From the NCBI RefSeq assembly GCF_036964905.1, contig NZ_JBALHR010000003.1:372001-436000 (forward strand): 64,000 bases of DNA, read 5' to 3'. The first letter of the stretch is position 1. Each line of letters opens with the position of its first letter. Positions 1 through 8,727 of this stretch are shown one piece after another. This DNA is from Gemmobacter denitrificans. GTDB lineage: Bacteria > Pseudomonadota > Alphaproteobacteria > Rhodobacterales > Rhodobacteraceae. The notes under the pieces were generated by a model. The model saw nothing but the letters and a program-made list of their open reading frames with translations. It was not told the DNA's origin and ran no database searches. The translations under genes and the position numbers were made by a program.

Positions 1-1
1 G

Positions 2-226
2 GTCTATGCCGACAGGTTTGGCACGCTGCGCTGTCCATTGCTGGTGCTGACGGGGGATGGCGATGCAAATTCCACGCCGGAAATGACCCGCGCCATGGCG
101 GACATGGCACCCGATGGACGTGCTGTGGTGATCCCCGGGCATCGCCATATGGTCAACCTCACTGCCCCCGAGGCGGTGACCACACATTTGCAGCGCTGGC
201 TGGCATCCGAGGAGACCCCGGCATGA
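2..226 (+). CDS. alpha/beta hydrolase, C-terminal part (cut by window edge)
   Basis: This is the 3' end of a gene that begins left of the window. The visible 74 residues read like the last third of an alpha/beta-hydrolase: a strand followed by TGDGDANSTPE, matching the region of the acid residue (GxxD), then GHRHMVNLTAPEAV, which carries the expected catalytic His, then a final helix. The stop overlaps the ATG of the downstream flavin reductase (ATGA), so the two are probably translated together. A hydrolase coupled to a flavin reductase suggests an oxygenase-based catabolic operon, but the oxygenase itself is not visible. The substrate cannot be inferred. Confidence 0.75.
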   Translation, partial: VYADRFGTLRCPLLVLTGDGDANSTPEMTRAMADMAPDGRAVVIPGHRHMVNLTAPEAVTTHLQRWLASEETPA

Positions 227-1140
227 CCCAAATCCTTGATCCGCGCGCATTGCGCGATGCCTTTGGCTGCTTCATGACGGGGGTTACCGTCGTCACCACG
301 CTGGATGTTCAGGGTAAGCCGCTGGGCTTTACTGCAAATTCCTTTTCTTCTGTCTCGCTCGACCCGCCGCTTTTGCTGGTGTCGATTGCCAACCGTTCGG
401 CCAATCTGGCGCAGTTCTGCGCGGCCCCTGCATTTGCGGTGAACATTCTGGCCGAAGCACAAAAAGAGATTTCGGCAACTTTCGCCCGCGCGGCAGAGGA
501 TCGGTTTGCCGACGTCTATTGGCGGCAAGGGCCAACGGGATCGCCCCTGATTGCAGGGGTCTGCGCATGGTTCGATTGCCAGATGGAACAGGTGATCCCG
601 GCAGGGGATCACACCATCCTGCTGGGCCGGATCGCCGCATTCGAATCCAGCGCCCATCCCGGCCTAGGGTACTATCGGGGGGCCTATGTAACCCCGGCCG
701 CCATTGCGAGCCAGATGCCAGCCGGGCCGGATGTCGTGGTCTCGGCCATTGTTCAGGTGGGGGATGCTGTGTTGCTGGTTGATGACGGGCGAGGCGGGCT
801 TTCGGTGCCGATGGCGCGGGTGGGTCGCGATGGGGTGCAGGCGAAGCTGATCCGGCTGTTTGCCGAACTGGGGGTCGAGGCCGAGCCCGGTTCGGTTTAT
901 GCGGTGTATGAGGATGCGCGCCTTGGCACCCAGCATATCGCCCTGCGCTGCCCGGCACGGGCTGGTCGCCCGGCCAAGGGGGCTTTTGTCGATCTTTCGC
1001 CGCAGGATATGGCCGATGTCACTGACCCTGCGTTGCGATCCATGTTGCAGCGTCTGGCCGAGGAATCGCGGATGGGCAATTACGGCACCTATTTCGGCAC
1101 CCATGAACAGGGTCGCGTGCATCCCCCGTCCGGGGCCTGA
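223..1140 (+). CDS. flavin reductase family protein with C-terminal extension
   Basis: A 305-residue protein. Residues 1-160 are a FMN-binding split-barrel flavin reductase domain, with FMTGVTVVTT near the N terminus, GFTANSFSSVSLDPPLLLVSI, and a GDHTILLGRI segment. Such domains use NAD(P)H to supply reduced flavin to a partner monooxygenase. Typical family members end at about 165-180 residues. Here about 140 further residues follow, with VLLVDDGRGGLSVPMARV and a FAELGVEAEPGSVYAVYED segment resembling a Nudix fold but lacking a recognisable Nudix box. It starts in an ATGA overlap with the preceding hydrolase, indicating translational coupling. The physiological partner is unknown. Confidence 0.85.
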   Translation: MTQILDPRALRDAFGCFMTGVTVVTTLDVQGKPLGFTANSFSSVSLDPPLLLVSIANRSANLAQFCAAPAFAVNILAEAQKEISATFARAAEDRFADVYWRQGPTGSPLIAGVCAWFDCQMEQVIPAGDHTILLGRIAAFESSAHPGLGYYRGAYVTPAAIASQMPAGPDVVVSAIVQVGDAVLLVDDGRGGLSVPMARVGRDGVQAKLIRLFAELGVEAEPGSVYAVYEDARLGTQHIALRCPARAGRPAKGAFVDLSPQDMADVTDPALRSMLQRLAEESRMGNYGTYFGTHEQGRVHPPSGA

Positions 1141-1560
1141 TCAGCGGCGGGGCCGGACGTAGATATCCAGCCGATGGCTGACGATATCAAAGCCGAAGTC
1201 GCGGGCGATCTTCTGCTGCAGCCGTTCGATCTCGTCCGAGCGGAATTCGATCACCGCGCCGGTTTCGATGTTGATGAAATGATCATGGTGTGTTTGCGGG
1301 GCTGCTTCATAGCGTGCGCGGCCATCGGCGAAGCTGAGCCGTTCGATCAGACCATGTTCGGCCAGCGTGTTCATCGTGCGATAGACGGTGGCCAGATTGA
1401 TGCGCGGCTCGATCGCGACAACGCGGCGATGCAGTTCCTCGACATCGGGGTGGTCATCTGCGGCAGCCAGGACCTGCAGGATCACCCGACGCGGACCAGT
1501 CAGGCGCAGACCCAGATCGCGGCAGCGTTGCATCAGGCCGGTTTCACTATTCTTCGTCAT
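1141..1560 (-). CDS. Fur/Mur-type metal-responsive repressor
   Basis: A 139-residue Fur superfamily regulator. The N-terminal winged helix contains LRLTGPRRVILQVL and the recognition helix NLATVYRTMN at about residues 55-64. The metal-binding HHDH motif is at 91-94, followed by a dimerisation segment GAVIEF. The C-terminal CxxC pairs of gammaproteobacterial Fur are absent. That is usual for alphaproteobacterial Fur, which in many members responds mainly to manganese (Mur). The frame is open further upstream, but the ATG at 1560 is preceded by GGAG and begins the conserved part, so I chose it. Whether it senses Fe or Mn cannot be decided from sequence. The gene converges with the flavin reductase gene, and their ends abut. 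Confidence 0.88.
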   Translation of the reverse strand: MTKNSETGLMQRCRDLGLRLTGPRRVILQVLAAADDHPDVEELHRRVVAIEPRINLATVYRTMNTLAEHGLIERLSFADGRARYEAAPQTHHDHFINIETGAVIEFRSDEIERLQQKIARDFGFDIVSHRLDIYVRPRR

Positions 1561-1690
1561 GGCAGGGCTCCGCACGGGCCGGGCAAAGTTCGACCGGATC
1601 AGGGCGGGCTGGTCCGGGCAGGGGCCTTTCCTAGCATGGGTCTGCGGCGGCGTCACCCCCAGGGGACAAGTGCCAGAACCGCATGGAAAA

Positions 1691-2143
1691 TCACCTTGGA
1701 CGCAGCCGGGCTTTCAAGCCGGTCGGAAACAGCGGCAGTCCGCCTGGTACATCAAGCGCATCAAGATCAAACCAATCGGCGAAAAAGATGCTTCCGTCTG
1801 ATTCAGCAAGGCGCAGCCGCCCGTCAGGGATTGGGGTATCGGCTGGGACGTCGATGTCGAAGATCACCAGAATCTCGTGTCCCGGCATGCCCTCATGGAA
1901 GAAAAGGTTTTCCATGAAGAACGGTGGTCCGACAGGCCGGACAGTGATGCCGAGCTCCTCTTGGAATTCGCGGATCAGGGCTGTTTCGGCTGTTTCGCCG
2001 AACTCCACAGAACCACCAAGCGGGCGCACACCTTTCACATGACCTGAATCATCCGTCACCTCTGCTGCCAGAAGGCGGTTGCCCCGCCAATGCAGGCCAA
2101 GAGCCTTGATACGAATTCTGGAAGCGGGGCGCCATAGGGTCAT
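1691..2143 (-). CDS. Nudix hydrolase
   Basis: A 150-residue protein with a complete Nudix box at about residues 43-66: GGSVEFGE followed by REFQEELGI, matching GX5EX7REUXEEXGU. The box binds the divalent metals used to hydrolyse nucleoside-diphosphate-linked substrates. Substrate specificity is not predictable. The C-terminal half has the pattern seen in small ADP-ribose or nucleotide-type Nudix enzymes. Base composition is somewhat less GC-rich than in flanking genes, which may mean recent acquisition. It has no obvious operon partner. Confidence 0.85.
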   Translation of the reverse strand: MTLWRPASRIRIKALGLHWRGNRLLAAEVTDDSGHVKGVRPLGGSVEFGETAETALIREFQEELGITVRPVGPPFFMENLFFHEGMPGHEILVIFDIDVPADTPIPDGRLRLAESDGSIFFADWFDLDALDVPGGLPLFPTGLKARLRPR

Positions 2144-2493
2144 GTCGCAGAGCTAAACGACGTCATTGGCAATTTCAACACAAGCCGCCCGCCCATTCAT
2201 CGTGATATGGCAGTCTTTCTGGAAGGCCATGATGTGCCACGATGGGCCTCTGTAAGGGGTCGCAAAGAAGGCTTCCAACAAGCCTGTTGTGAACAGGCGG
2301 GCTTCAATCATGAAATCAGCTTCACCTGCCTGCGCGAGACACCAATCCTTCGGTCGGATGCCAGTACCTGAGCAGGCGTTTGGGCGGATGCCGCAGACCA
2401 AGGGATTGGCTTCTGGTTCACGTTACGTTGCCGATCCGTCAGAGGCTGCAAGAAATTTGGGGTGGTTCACCATCTCTTCGGGTGGCCAGCCGT
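2144..2493. other. 350-bp gap without a recognised gene
   Basis: The stretch between the Nudix gene and the chemoreceptor gene is less GC-rich than its surroundings. The minus strand holds an open frame of 82 codons (2153-2401) with no recognisable domain and no convincing ribosome-binding site. I see no RNA gene, terminator or clear promoter. It may be degraded sequence or an orphan small gene. Confidence 0.5.
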
Positions 2494-4752
2494 CTAGAAC
2501 TCTTCGTACTGCCTCGCGGTCGCTGTGTCCTTGGCCTGCATCCGTGCGCGCGGTGGGTTCGCACGTTTGCTAGAGAAGGCAGGAAGCGGCATCTGGGTTA
2601 CAGAGGCGCGTTCTGACATCTGGAAGGCGCCGATTTCACCCGCAAGAACACCTGCCTGCTGGCGCAATGCCACCGAGGCGGCGGTCGCCTCTTCCGCCAT
2701 GGCGGCGTTCTGTTGCGTGACCTGATCCAGTTGGCGCACACCCACATTGATTTCGTTCAGACTGACCGATTGGTCCCTTGCGGCCACGGCGATTGCCGCA
2801 ATCTGTTCGGACACTTCAGCGGCTTTCTTGACGATCACGTCAAGGCTGTCGCCGGTTTTGCCAACCAGTTCAGATCCGGTTTTGACCTGAGCCGAGCTTT
2901 CCTGAATAAGCCCTCTTACCTCGCGTGCGGATTCCGCTGCACGCTGCGCAAGGTTGCGAACTTCGGAGGCAACCACTGCAAAGCCATGGCCTGCATCCCC
3001 GGCGCGGGCTGCTTCGACACCGGCATTCAGCGCCAGAAGGTTGGTCTGGAAGGCGATATCATCGATAACACCGATAATACGCGAAATCTGATCGGACGAA
3101 CGCTCGATTCCCCGCATGGCGGCAACGGCATTGTTCACCACGGTGGCACTGGCCAATGCGATCTCGCGATTCTGGCCGCTGACAGCTTCCACCGCGCGCG
3201 CCCGTTCCGCCGTGTCGCGCAGGCTTTCATTCATCTGGTTCAGTGCAGCTGCCGATTGTTCAAGCGTTGCAGCCTGGGTTTCTGCCCTGCCCGAAAGCTC
3301 GCCAGCGGCCATGTTGATTTCATCAGCCCCTGCCCTGACCTGCTGCACGACTTCGGAAATTCTCGTCATGGTCTGTGCAAGCCGGGTGACAACCGTATTG
3401 AAGGCAAGACGGAGAGAATCATACCCTTCCGGGAAAGGATCATGAGGCGGGCTTTCGATCTGATAGGTCATGTCGCCGGACGCCAAGCGGTCAAGGCCTG
3501 TGCTGATTTCCCGCACCACGCGGGCCTGCCGTTCCGCTTCGGCTTTCGCCGCAGCCTCGCGATCCAGACGTATTGCCGTGGCTTCTTGTTCCAGTCTTTT
3601 GGCCTCGACGGCGCTATTGCGGAAAACTTCCATGGCAGAGGCCATAGCCCCAATCTCATCTCGCCGCCCTGCATGCGGAATGGATGTATCGAGTTGCCCA
3701 TTCGCCAAACGCTTCATTGCCGAAGTCATGCCTTCGATGGGGCGCGAAATGACCTGAGCCCCCAGCCAGACCACCACCAGCGTTACCAGCAACATGGCCC
3801 CACCAGCCATGATGGCCTGATTCTTGGTTTCCGTGACATGAGCCATGACCGTGGCGCTAGGTACCTTCATCAGTACTGGCCATGTTTCCGATACGCCGAT
3901 GAATTCAGCGGTTCCGACAAGAACCATGAACTCTTCGCCATTGATCGTTGCATAGTGCAGGCCAGGCTGGGTCAACCAAGCCTTGTCTTCGGCGGAGACG
4001 GGTTTGCCGAGCAGCCCGGGGTCGGAATTTGCAATCCACTGGCCGTCAGAACTGACAAGCTGAACATAGCCTTCGCCAAAGGGACGAAGCTGGCCCACCC
4101 TTTGTGACAGTTCCGACAAGGCGATGTCAGAGGTCATGATGCCGATGGCGCGTTTGTTGCGATGCACGACACCACTGATGGTGGTCATCAGCACATCCAC
4201 ACCATTGACAGGATATATGTAGGGCGGCGTGATCAGCATCCGGTCTTCGCGCAGCGGCATGTCATACCAGGATTCCGTGCCTGCCTCGGGTCGCATGTCG
4301 AGCAGTTCGACCTTAATCTTCTTGTCAGGCCCATAGTAGAAATAGGGTACAAAGCGCCCCGTTACGTCTGAATAGGGATGGCCGATGGACAGGGCTTCAT
4401 CGCCCAGCGAATTGGGTTCAAAGGCCAACGTCATTCCGACCAGATCCGGCCGGGTTTTCAGCATTTCGGTGACCATTCTGCCCAGCATGTCGCGATTCGG
4501 CTGACCGCTGGCCAACACAGCCTCGACCGAGGCGCTGCCAATGCGGACGGTTTCGGTCACGCGGTTCATATCTTGCGTGATCATCGCGACATATTCGCCC
4601 ATCAGGGCCTGCGCTTTTTCTTCGGCCTCTTCAATCGAGGCGCGCGTCATCATGGTAATACCAAAGTAAACCACTGTGACGATGGCGATGGCGGTCAACG
4701 CCGCCGCCGATAGTGCCAGCTTGATTCGCAGTGACGTTGATCTGCGCGGCAT
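2494..4752 (-). CDS. methyl-accepting chemotaxis protein with dCACHE-like sensor
   Basis: A 752-residue transmembrane chemoreceptor. A short cytoplasmic start is followed by TM1 (about residues 12-32), a roughly 280-residue periplasmic sensor with the WYDMPLRED and PYIYPVNG style of Cache domains, TM2 (LLVTLVVVWLGAQVI) and HAMP regions. The signalling domain has the conserved hairpin tip DDIAFQTNLLALNAGVEAAR. The protein ends in QYEEF, like the C-terminal pentapeptide that tethers CheR/CheB in several Rhodobacter receptors. An in-frame ATG 39 bases further upstream exists, but the ATG at 4752 has AAAGGA correctly spaced and gives a standard N terminus. No che genes are nearby, so it is an orphan receptor with unknown ligand. 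Confidence 0.93.
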   Translation of the reverse strand: MPRRSTSLRIKLALSAAALTAIAIVTVVYFGITMMTRASIEEAEEKAQALMGEYVAMITQDMNRVTETVRIGSASVEAVLASGQPNRDMLGRMVTEMLKTRPDLVGMTLAFEPNSLGDEALSIGHPYSDVTGRFVPYFYYGPDKKIKVELLDMRPEAGTESWYDMPLREDRMLITPPYIYPVNGVDVLMTTISGVVHRNKRAIGIMTSDIALSELSQRVGQLRPFGEGYVQLVSSDGQWIANSDPGLLGKPVSAEDKAWLTQPGLHYATINGEEFMVLVGTAEFIGVSETWPVLMKVPSATVMAHVTETKNQAIMAGGAMLLVTLVVVWLGAQVISRPIEGMTSAMKRLANGQLDTSIPHAGRRDEIGAMASAMEVFRNSAVEAKRLEQEATAIRLDREAAAKAEAERQARVVREISTGLDRLASGDMTYQIESPPHDPFPEGYDSLRLAFNTVVTRLAQTMTRISEVVQQVRAGADEINMAAGELSGRAETQAATLEQSAAALNQMNESLRDTAERARAVEAVSGQNREIALASATVVNNAVAAMRGIERSSDQISRIIGVIDDIAFQTNLLALNAGVEAARAGDAGHGFAVVASEVRNLAQRAAESAREVRGLIQESSAQVKTGSELVGKTGDSLDVIVKKAAEVSEQIAAIAVAARDQSVSLNEINVGVRQLDQVTQQNAAMAEEATAASVALRQQAGVLAGEIGAFQMSERASVTQMPLPAFSSKRANPPRARMQAKDTATARQYEEF

Positions 4753-4771
4753 CTGGCGTTCCTTTCTGCAG

Positions 4772-4796
4772 CAGACATGAAGACGTTCCATGTCTG
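4772..4796 (-). promoter_or_regulatory. inverted repeat in chemoreceptor leader
   Basis: CAGACATG and CATGTCTG form a perfect 8-bp inverted repeat separated by 9 bases, lying 20-44 bases upstream of the chemoreceptor start codon. It could be an operator for a dimeric regulator or a leader hairpin. No regulator is assigned. Confidence 0.35.
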
Positions 4797-4970
4797 ACTA
4801 GCAGTCACAGGTTTTCGAACCCTTACCGGAATCGAGATTTCGACAATGCGCAGCACTTTCGTATTTGCGCGAAACGCATGCGATCAGGCGGGAAGGGGCA
4901 GAGAATCCGTGGCCACAACTCGCCATCGAAACTTTCGGGGCCGCCAGGCTGGGCTGTGGCGGACCCAGTC

Positions 4971-6257
4971 CTAGCCGTTTTCCCGCAAGATACTGCCCGC
5001 CAGATACAGCGAACCGCAGATCAGGATGCGGGCGTGCGGCTGGTCTGCGACAATGCTGCGCACTGCTTCGGCGACCGATGGCGCGATATGGGCGGGAATG
5101 CCAACGCTGGCGGCGGCTTCGGCGGTGATCTCTGCAGGAAGGGTGTTCTTTTCGCCGGGGATCGAAATGGCATGCAGGCTGGCCAGATGCCCGGCCAGAG
5201 GCCGCATATAGCCGCTGACATCCTTGGTATTCAGCATGCCGCAGATCGCATGGGTCGGACGCGGGGCCATGCGGGCAAGCGTGGCGGCCAAGGCTTCGCC
5301 GCCTGCCGGGTTGTGCCCCCCGTCAAGCCAAAGCTCCGCCAGGCCAGCGGTTTCGACCAGCGGGCCTTGGGTCAGGCGCTGCATCCTCGCCGGCCAATAG
5401 GCGCGGGTCACGGCTGCCTCGCAGGTCTCTTCATCCGCACCCAGATGGCGCAAGGCGGCCAGCGCGGCACCCGCATTCTGGATCTGATGTGGCCCGGGCA
5501 GATTGGGCAGCGGAAGATCCAGCAGGCCGTTTTCATCCTGATAGATCAGCCGACCTCGTTCTTCCCAAACCTGCCACTGTTGTCCGAAGGCCAGCACCGG
5601 CGCACCCAGCCGTTCGGCACGCGCCTCGATCACCGCAAGACCCTCGGCCGCCTGCGGACCGATGATGCAGGGGACCATGCGCTTGATGATCCCTGCCTTT
5701 TCGCCCGCGATTTCGGGCAGGGTTTCCCCCAGATATTGTTGATGGTCGATGGAAACCGGGGTGATGATGGTCAGCGCCGGACGATCCACCACATTGGTGG
5801 CATCCAGCCGCCCGCCCAGGCCCACCTCCAGCAGAGTGTAATCGGCAGGGGTCCGGGCAAAGGCCAGCAGCGCGGCACAGGTGGTAATTTCAAAGAAGGT
5901 GATCTCTTCGCCACCATTGGCAGCCACACATTCATCAAGCAGGGCGGTCAGGGCCTCTTCGCTGATCAGGTCGCCCGCCAGCCGGATGCGTTCATGAAAC
6001 CAGGCCAGATGCGGCGAAGTATAGGCGTGGACACGCTTTCCCATCGCCTCAAGCCCGGCGCGGATCATGGCCTGGGTCGAACCCTTGCCATTGGTTCCGG
6101 CAATATGGATCACCGGGGGCAGGCTGCGCTCCGGGTGACCAAGTGCTGCCAGCAGCCGATGCACCCGGTCCAGCGTCAGGTCGATGATCTTGGGATGAAA
6201 TTCCATCATCCGGGCAAGAATGGCGTCAGAGCGGCTGTGATCGGGCAGGGCGGTCAT
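4971..6257 (-). CDS. folC: bifunctional folylpolyglutamate/dihydrofolate synthase
   Basis: A 428-residue Mur-ligase-family enzyme that adds glutamate to dihydropteroate and to tetrahydrofolates in the cytoplasm, an essential folate step. The ATP-binding loop AGTNGKGS is at about residues 53-60. TSPHLAWFHERIR follows, then EVGLGGRLDATNV and, near the C-terminal domain, DGGHNPAGG. All are diagnostic of FolC. The open frame extends 15 codons upstream, but ATG 6257 has AAGGA in front and starts the conserved sequence. It lies downstream of accD on the same strand, an arrangement common in bacteria. Confidence 0.96.
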   Translation of the reverse strand: MTALPDHSRSDAILARMMEFHPKIIDLTLDRVHRLLAALGHPERSLPPVIHIAGTNGKGSTQAMIRAGLEAMGKRVHAYTSPHLAWFHERIRLAGDLISEEALTALLDECVAANGGEEITFFEITTCAALLAFARTPADYTLLEVGLGGRLDATNVVDRPALTIITPVSIDHQQYLGETLPEIAGEKAGIIKRMVPCIIGPQAAEGLAVIEARAERLGAPVLAFGQQWQVWEERGRLIYQDENGLLDLPLPNLPGPHQIQNAGAALAALRHLGADEETCEAAVTRAYWPARMQRLTQGPLVETAGLAELWLDGGHNPAGGEALAATLARMAPRPTHAICGMLNTKDVSGYMRPLAGHLASLHAISIPGEKNTLPAEITAEAAASVGIPAHIAPSVAEAVRSIVADQPHARILICGSLYLAGSILRENG

Positions 6258-6293
6258 CGGGCGTTGTCCTTGGCGGGGGCTTTCACAGGCATA

Positions 6294-6317
6294 GGGCCGC
6301 ACCCGGTGGCGCGGCCC
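6294..6317 (-). terminator. hairpin between accD and folC
   Basis: GGGCCGC and GCGGCCC form a 7-bp GC stem around a 10-base loop in the accD-folC gap. No run of T follows on the minus strand, so it is at most a weak terminator or attenuator. On the plus strand three T follow it. Confidence 0.3.
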
Positions 6318-6352
6318 TTTCGGTTACGACAGGTTCGGCGCGGGGGCCGACC

Positions 6353-7249
6353 TTACTTTGCGACCTCGGCCGGTTGCGGCAGATCGCCATGCACAGCGGG
6401 GCTCTGATGCGTCAGCATGCGCAGGATGGTGACCAGTTCATCGCGCAGGTTCTTGCGATGGGTCACACGGTCCAGCATGCCGTGATCAAGCAGATATTCG
6501 GCGCGCTGGAACCCTTCGGGCAGCTTTTCGCGGATGGTCTGTTCGATCACCCGCGGGCCCGCAAAGCAGATCAGCGCATTGGGTTCGGCAATCTGCACAT
6601 CCCCCAGCATGGCATAGCTGGCGGTCACGCCACCGGTGGTGGGATGGGTCAGCACCACGACATAGGGCAGGCCTGCCTCTTTCAGCATCTGGATTGCCAC
6701 GGTGGACCGGGGCATCTGCATCAGCGACAGGATGCCCTCTTGCATCCGAGCGCCCCCGGCTGCCGAAAACAGTACCAACGGGCGTTTCAGCTTTACGGCC
6801 CTTTCGGCCCCGGCCACGATGGCATTGCCCACATACATGCCCATAGACCCGCCCATGAAGGCGAAATCCTGCCCGACGGCGATGATCGGGGTGCGCAGCA
6901 CCTCGCCTTCGGCCACCAGCATGGCATCCCGTTCGCCCGTGGCCTTCTGCGCGGCCTTCATCCGTTCCGGGTATTTCTTCTGGTCGCGGAAATGCAGCGG
7001 ATCGGCGACAGGTTCTGGCACCTTCACCTCGACAAACACGCCGCCATCGAACAGCGCCTTGAACCGGTCGCGCGGCGTGATCGCCATATGGTGATCACAA
7101 TGGGTGCAGACATTCAGATTGTCGGCCAGCTCGCGGTGGAACAGCATGGTTCCGCATTCGGGGCACTTCGTCCACAGGTTTTCGGGCACTTCCCGGCGCG
7201 AGAAGAGCGAATTGATTTTCGGCCGGACGTAGTTCGAGATCCAGTTCAT
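6353..7249 (-). CDS. accD: acetyl-CoA carboxylase carboxyltransferase subunit beta
   Basis: A 298-residue beta subunit of the cytoplasmic acetyl-CoA carboxylase, which makes malonyl-CoA for fatty-acid synthesis together with AccA, AccB and AccC (not in this window). The N-terminal zinc ribbon is intact: CPEC at residues 29-32 and CTHC at 48-51. The crotonase-fold domain follows, with FAFMGGSMG, FSAAGGARMQEG and LTHPTTGGVTASYA. Length is normal. It precedes folC on the same strand with about 95 bases between them. Confidence 0.97.
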   Translation of the reverse strand: MNWISNYVRPKINSLFSRREVPENLWTKCPECGTMLFHRELADNLNVCTHCDHHMAITPRDRFKALFDGGVFVEVKVPEPVADPLHFRDQKKYPERMKAAQKATGERDAMLVAEGEVLRTPIIAVGQDFAFMGGSMGMYVGNAIVAGAERAVKLKRPLVLFSAAGGARMQEGILSLMQMPRSTVAIQMLKEAGLPYVVVLTHPTTGGVTASYAMLGDVQIAEPNALICFAGPRVIEQTIREKLPEGFQRAEYLLDHGMLDRVTHRKNLRDELVTILRMLTHQSPAVHGDLPQPAEVAK

Positions 7250-7319
7250 GCGGGCTTGCCCCTTGTGATGGTCGCCCCGAAATAAGCCGACCCGCCCTGA
7301 AATGCAATCTATGCCGGGT

Positions 7320-7787
7320 TCACACCGGCAGGGCCGTGGTCAGTTTGACCTGGCGCAGCGCAAAATGCGTGGTGGATGACCGCACCAGACCAAGCGCCAG
7401 CATTTCGCGCATCAGGAAATGTTCCAGCGCCTCGGGGCCTTCGGCCACGACCTTCAGCATATAGTCATCTGCGCCGGTGATGGTGGCACATTCCACGATC
7501 TGCGGATGGCGCTGCACGAAATCGTTGAACCGCGCGATTGATGCCTCGGTATGGTCGATCAGGGTCACATGGATATAGGCCAGTGCCGACAGGCCAAGCG
7601 CCGCACGATTGACCAGCGCCACCTGACCGGAAATAAGCCCGGCCTCCTGCATCCGCCGCACCCGCCGCCAGCAAGGCGAGGGCGACAGGCCCACCGCCTG
7701 CGCCAGATCCTGCGTGGACAAGGTAGCATCCTGCTGCAGCAAGCGCAGGATGCGGCGGTCAAAGTCATCCAGATCGAGTGGAGGCAT
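7320..7787 (-). CDS. Lrp/AsnC family transcriptional regulator
   Basis: A 155-residue regulator. The N-terminal helix-turn-helix (LDDFDRRILRLLQQDATLSTQDLAQAVGLS, in part) is followed by the RAM effector domain with ITGADDYMLKVVAEG. The start is ATG 7787, preceded by AAGG; the frame is open further upstream but without conserved sequence. It is divergent from phhA with a 122-bp shared promoter region. Lrp-type proteins often regulate adjacent amino-acid genes, so control of phhAB in response to an aromatic amino acid is likely, by inference only. Confidence 0.92.
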   Translation of the reverse strand: MPPLDLDDFDRRILRLLQQDATLSTQDLAQAVGLSPSPCWRRVRRMQEAGLISGQVALVNRAALGLSALAYIHVTLIDHTEASIARFNDFVQRHPQIVECATITGADDYMLKVVAEGPEALEHFLMREMLALGLVRSSTTHFALRQVKLTTALPV

Positions 7788-7909
7788 GAAATTTCGCCTT
7801 TTGGTCAACTTTGGGTAAGACGTTTCACATTCATGCGCATTCCTTTGCAATGAGAAAAGATATTTCTGCCAGATGCGCCAAACTGGTTCCTGAACAGGGA
7901 GGAACCGCC

Positions 7910-8719
7910 ATGCCAAAATCCACTGCCTATGTCGCGAAAATCCCCGATGCGCAGGGCCAAATTGCCTATTCGGCTGACGAAGATGCCATCTGGGCTGATC
8001 TTTTTGCCAGGCAAAGGCCGAATGTGGCCCGGCGGATGGCACAGCCCTGGTTGCGCGGGCTGGATCTGTTGCAGATGCCTGCAACCCGGGTGCCGCAATG
8101 CGCGGAGATTTCTGCCCGCTTGCGTGACCTGACAGGCTGGCGGGTGGAGCCGGTTCCGGCCCTGATCGGCTTTGGCCGGTTCTTCGCCATGCTGGCTGAT
8201 CGTTGCTTTCCAGCGGCTTCGTTCATCCGGTCGCGGCAGGATTTCGACTATATCGAAGAGCCTGACATCTTTCACGAAATCTTTGGCCACACCCCCTTGC
8301 TGACCGATCCGCGCTTTGCCGATTTCTCGCAGGCTATCGGGCAGGCAGGGCTGCGGGCGCAAAAGGAAGATTACGCCTGGCTGATCCGGCTTTACTGGTT
8401 CTCTGTCGAATTCGGCCTGGCGCAAGAGCAAGGGGAGATCAAGGCACTTGGTTCCGGGCTGGCGTCCTCCCCGACCGAATTGATCTGGTCAACCGAAAGC
8501 CCCGAACCTGAACGCCGCCCATTTGACGTGATCGACATTCTGCGCACCCCTTACCGGATCGACATTCACCAGCCGGTCTATTTCGTGCTGGAAGATTACG
8601 ATGATCTGTTTCGGGCTGCCGAACGCGACCTGATGGTCGATATTGCCACGGCCCGTGCCAAGGGGCTGTTCGCGCCACGCTTTGTGCCCAAACATTCCTC
8701 TGAACAACCTGCTGCCTGA
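7910..8719 (+). CDS. phhA: phenylalanine 4-monooxygenase
   Basis: A 269-residue pterin- and iron-dependent hydroxylase that converts phenylalanine to tyrosine. The facial triad is present: HEIFGH gives His122 and His127, and SVEFGL gives Glu167. Length fits the single-domain bacterial type without an ACT regulatory domain. An in-frame upstream extension exists, but GGGAGGA sits just before ATG 7910. The next gene, 8 bases downstream, is the pterin-recycling dehydratase, and an Lrp-family regulator is divergent. Confidence 0.96.
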   Translation: MPKSTAYVAKIPDAQGQIAYSADEDAIWADLFARQRPNVARRMAQPWLRGLDLLQMPATRVPQCAEISARLRDLTGWRVEPVPALIGFGRFFAMLADRCFPAASFIRSRQDFDYIEEPDIFHEIFGHTPLLTDPRFADFSQAIGQAGLRAQKEDYAWLIRLYWFSVEFGLAQEQGEIKALGSGLASSPTELIWSTESPEPERRPFDVIDILRTPYRIDIHQPVYFVLEDYDDLFRAAERDLMVDIATARAKGLFAPRFVPKHSSEQPAA

Positions 8720-8727
8720 GGTGCGCC

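Noticed and set aside
2153..2401. Minus-strand open frame of 82 codons
   Set aside because: No recognisable family and no convincing ribosome-binding site; left as part of an unassigned gap.
4731..6407. Plus-strand open frame of 558 codons
   Set aside because: Antisense to folC and its flanks; folC carries all family motifs and a ribosome-binding site, this frame does not.
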